DNA of 64,000 bases, from positions 1 to 64,000 of the forward strand of contig JASHUY010000074.1 in assembly GCA_030039755.1 (NCBI GenBank), in the 5' to 3' direction. Below are positions 63,585 to 64,000 of the stretch, one piece after another (position 1 is the first letter of the stretch; each line of letters opens with the position of its first letter). The DNA comes from Acidimicrobiales bacterium. Its GTDB lineage: Bacteria; Actinomycetota; Acidimicrobiia; Acidimicrobiales; RAAP-2. Made by a program: the position numbers and the translations under genes. The notes beneath the pieces are model-generated. The model ran no database searches, was not told the origin of the DNA, and saw nothing but the letters and a program-made list of their open reading frames with translations.

Positions 63585-64000
63585 CTCCGCCGGCGTGGCA
63601 GCGTCAACGGTCGCCGGCGCGGGGGATGGTGCTCGCCACCGTCGTGCGCGTGCGGAAGACGCCCGAGCCAGCGAACACCGCCTGGGTCCCGTCGCGTTGA
63701 TGGCGTGGGGCCGAGTTGACGCCTTCGGTTCAGTGACCTAATAATTGGACGATGGCCAACTTGGGGGGTGACCGCCTTCACCTCCGTGCAGGTGAAGGGC
63801 AGAGTCAAGGCATCTGCATCAGTTGGAGGAACTCCGGGGGCTCTCCGTGCGATCGTTGGTAGCGCCCGAAGCGGAAGGGCATTCGCAGCTACTTGTGGGC
63901 CCTCTCGAACTTCAGCCTGTCCACCTCGTCGCTTGGACGGCTGCCTTGGTGCATCGCTCCCGCTTCGCGCGCATGGTATGCGGAAGTGATCTTCGTCACG

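Noticed and set aside
63768-63989. 73-aa plus-strand ORF at the right edge
   Set aside because: Short, no recognisable family and no clear SD; insufficient support as a CDS

Overview
High-GC, actinobacterial-looking chromosomal window with about 45 supportable genes and no recognisable rRNA, tRNA, CRISPR array or intact mobile element. Main blocks, left to right: (i) a decayed VapBC-like remnant, an L,D-transpeptidase, an enoyl-CoA hydratase and an acyl-CoA synthetase; (ii) a peptide-type ABC transporter without ATPases, plus an amidohydrolase; (iii) a formate dehydrogenase locus whose catalytic subunit is interrupted by an in-frame UGA in the context CNRT-U-HAPSVAGL, followed by a SECIS-like hairpin, and whose N-terminal [4Fe-4S] domain is encoded on a separate downstream gene; (iv) divergent glcDEF, a beta-PGM/GH65 phosphorylase pair and a complete kdpFABCDE operon; (v) MgtC, UspA and two Nramp genes (one frameshifted) with an ArsR regulator; (vi) a nitrate/sulfonate-type ABC system with a frameshifted permease; (vii) a Fic protein and a DyP peroxidase with an encapsulin cargo-loading-like C-terminus; (viii) a purine-deaminase/ribokinase/ABC operon and a split-transketolase/aminotransferase operon flanking a LacI regulator, each operon preceded by a similar 22-bp palindrome. 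The strongest findings are the split selenocysteine formate dehydrogenase, the paired operators that suggest one LacI regulon, and the DyP encapsulin tag. Coordinates follow the supplied ORF track where possible; refined starts were read by eye and may be off by 1-2 nt, especially between 61 and 63.6 kb.
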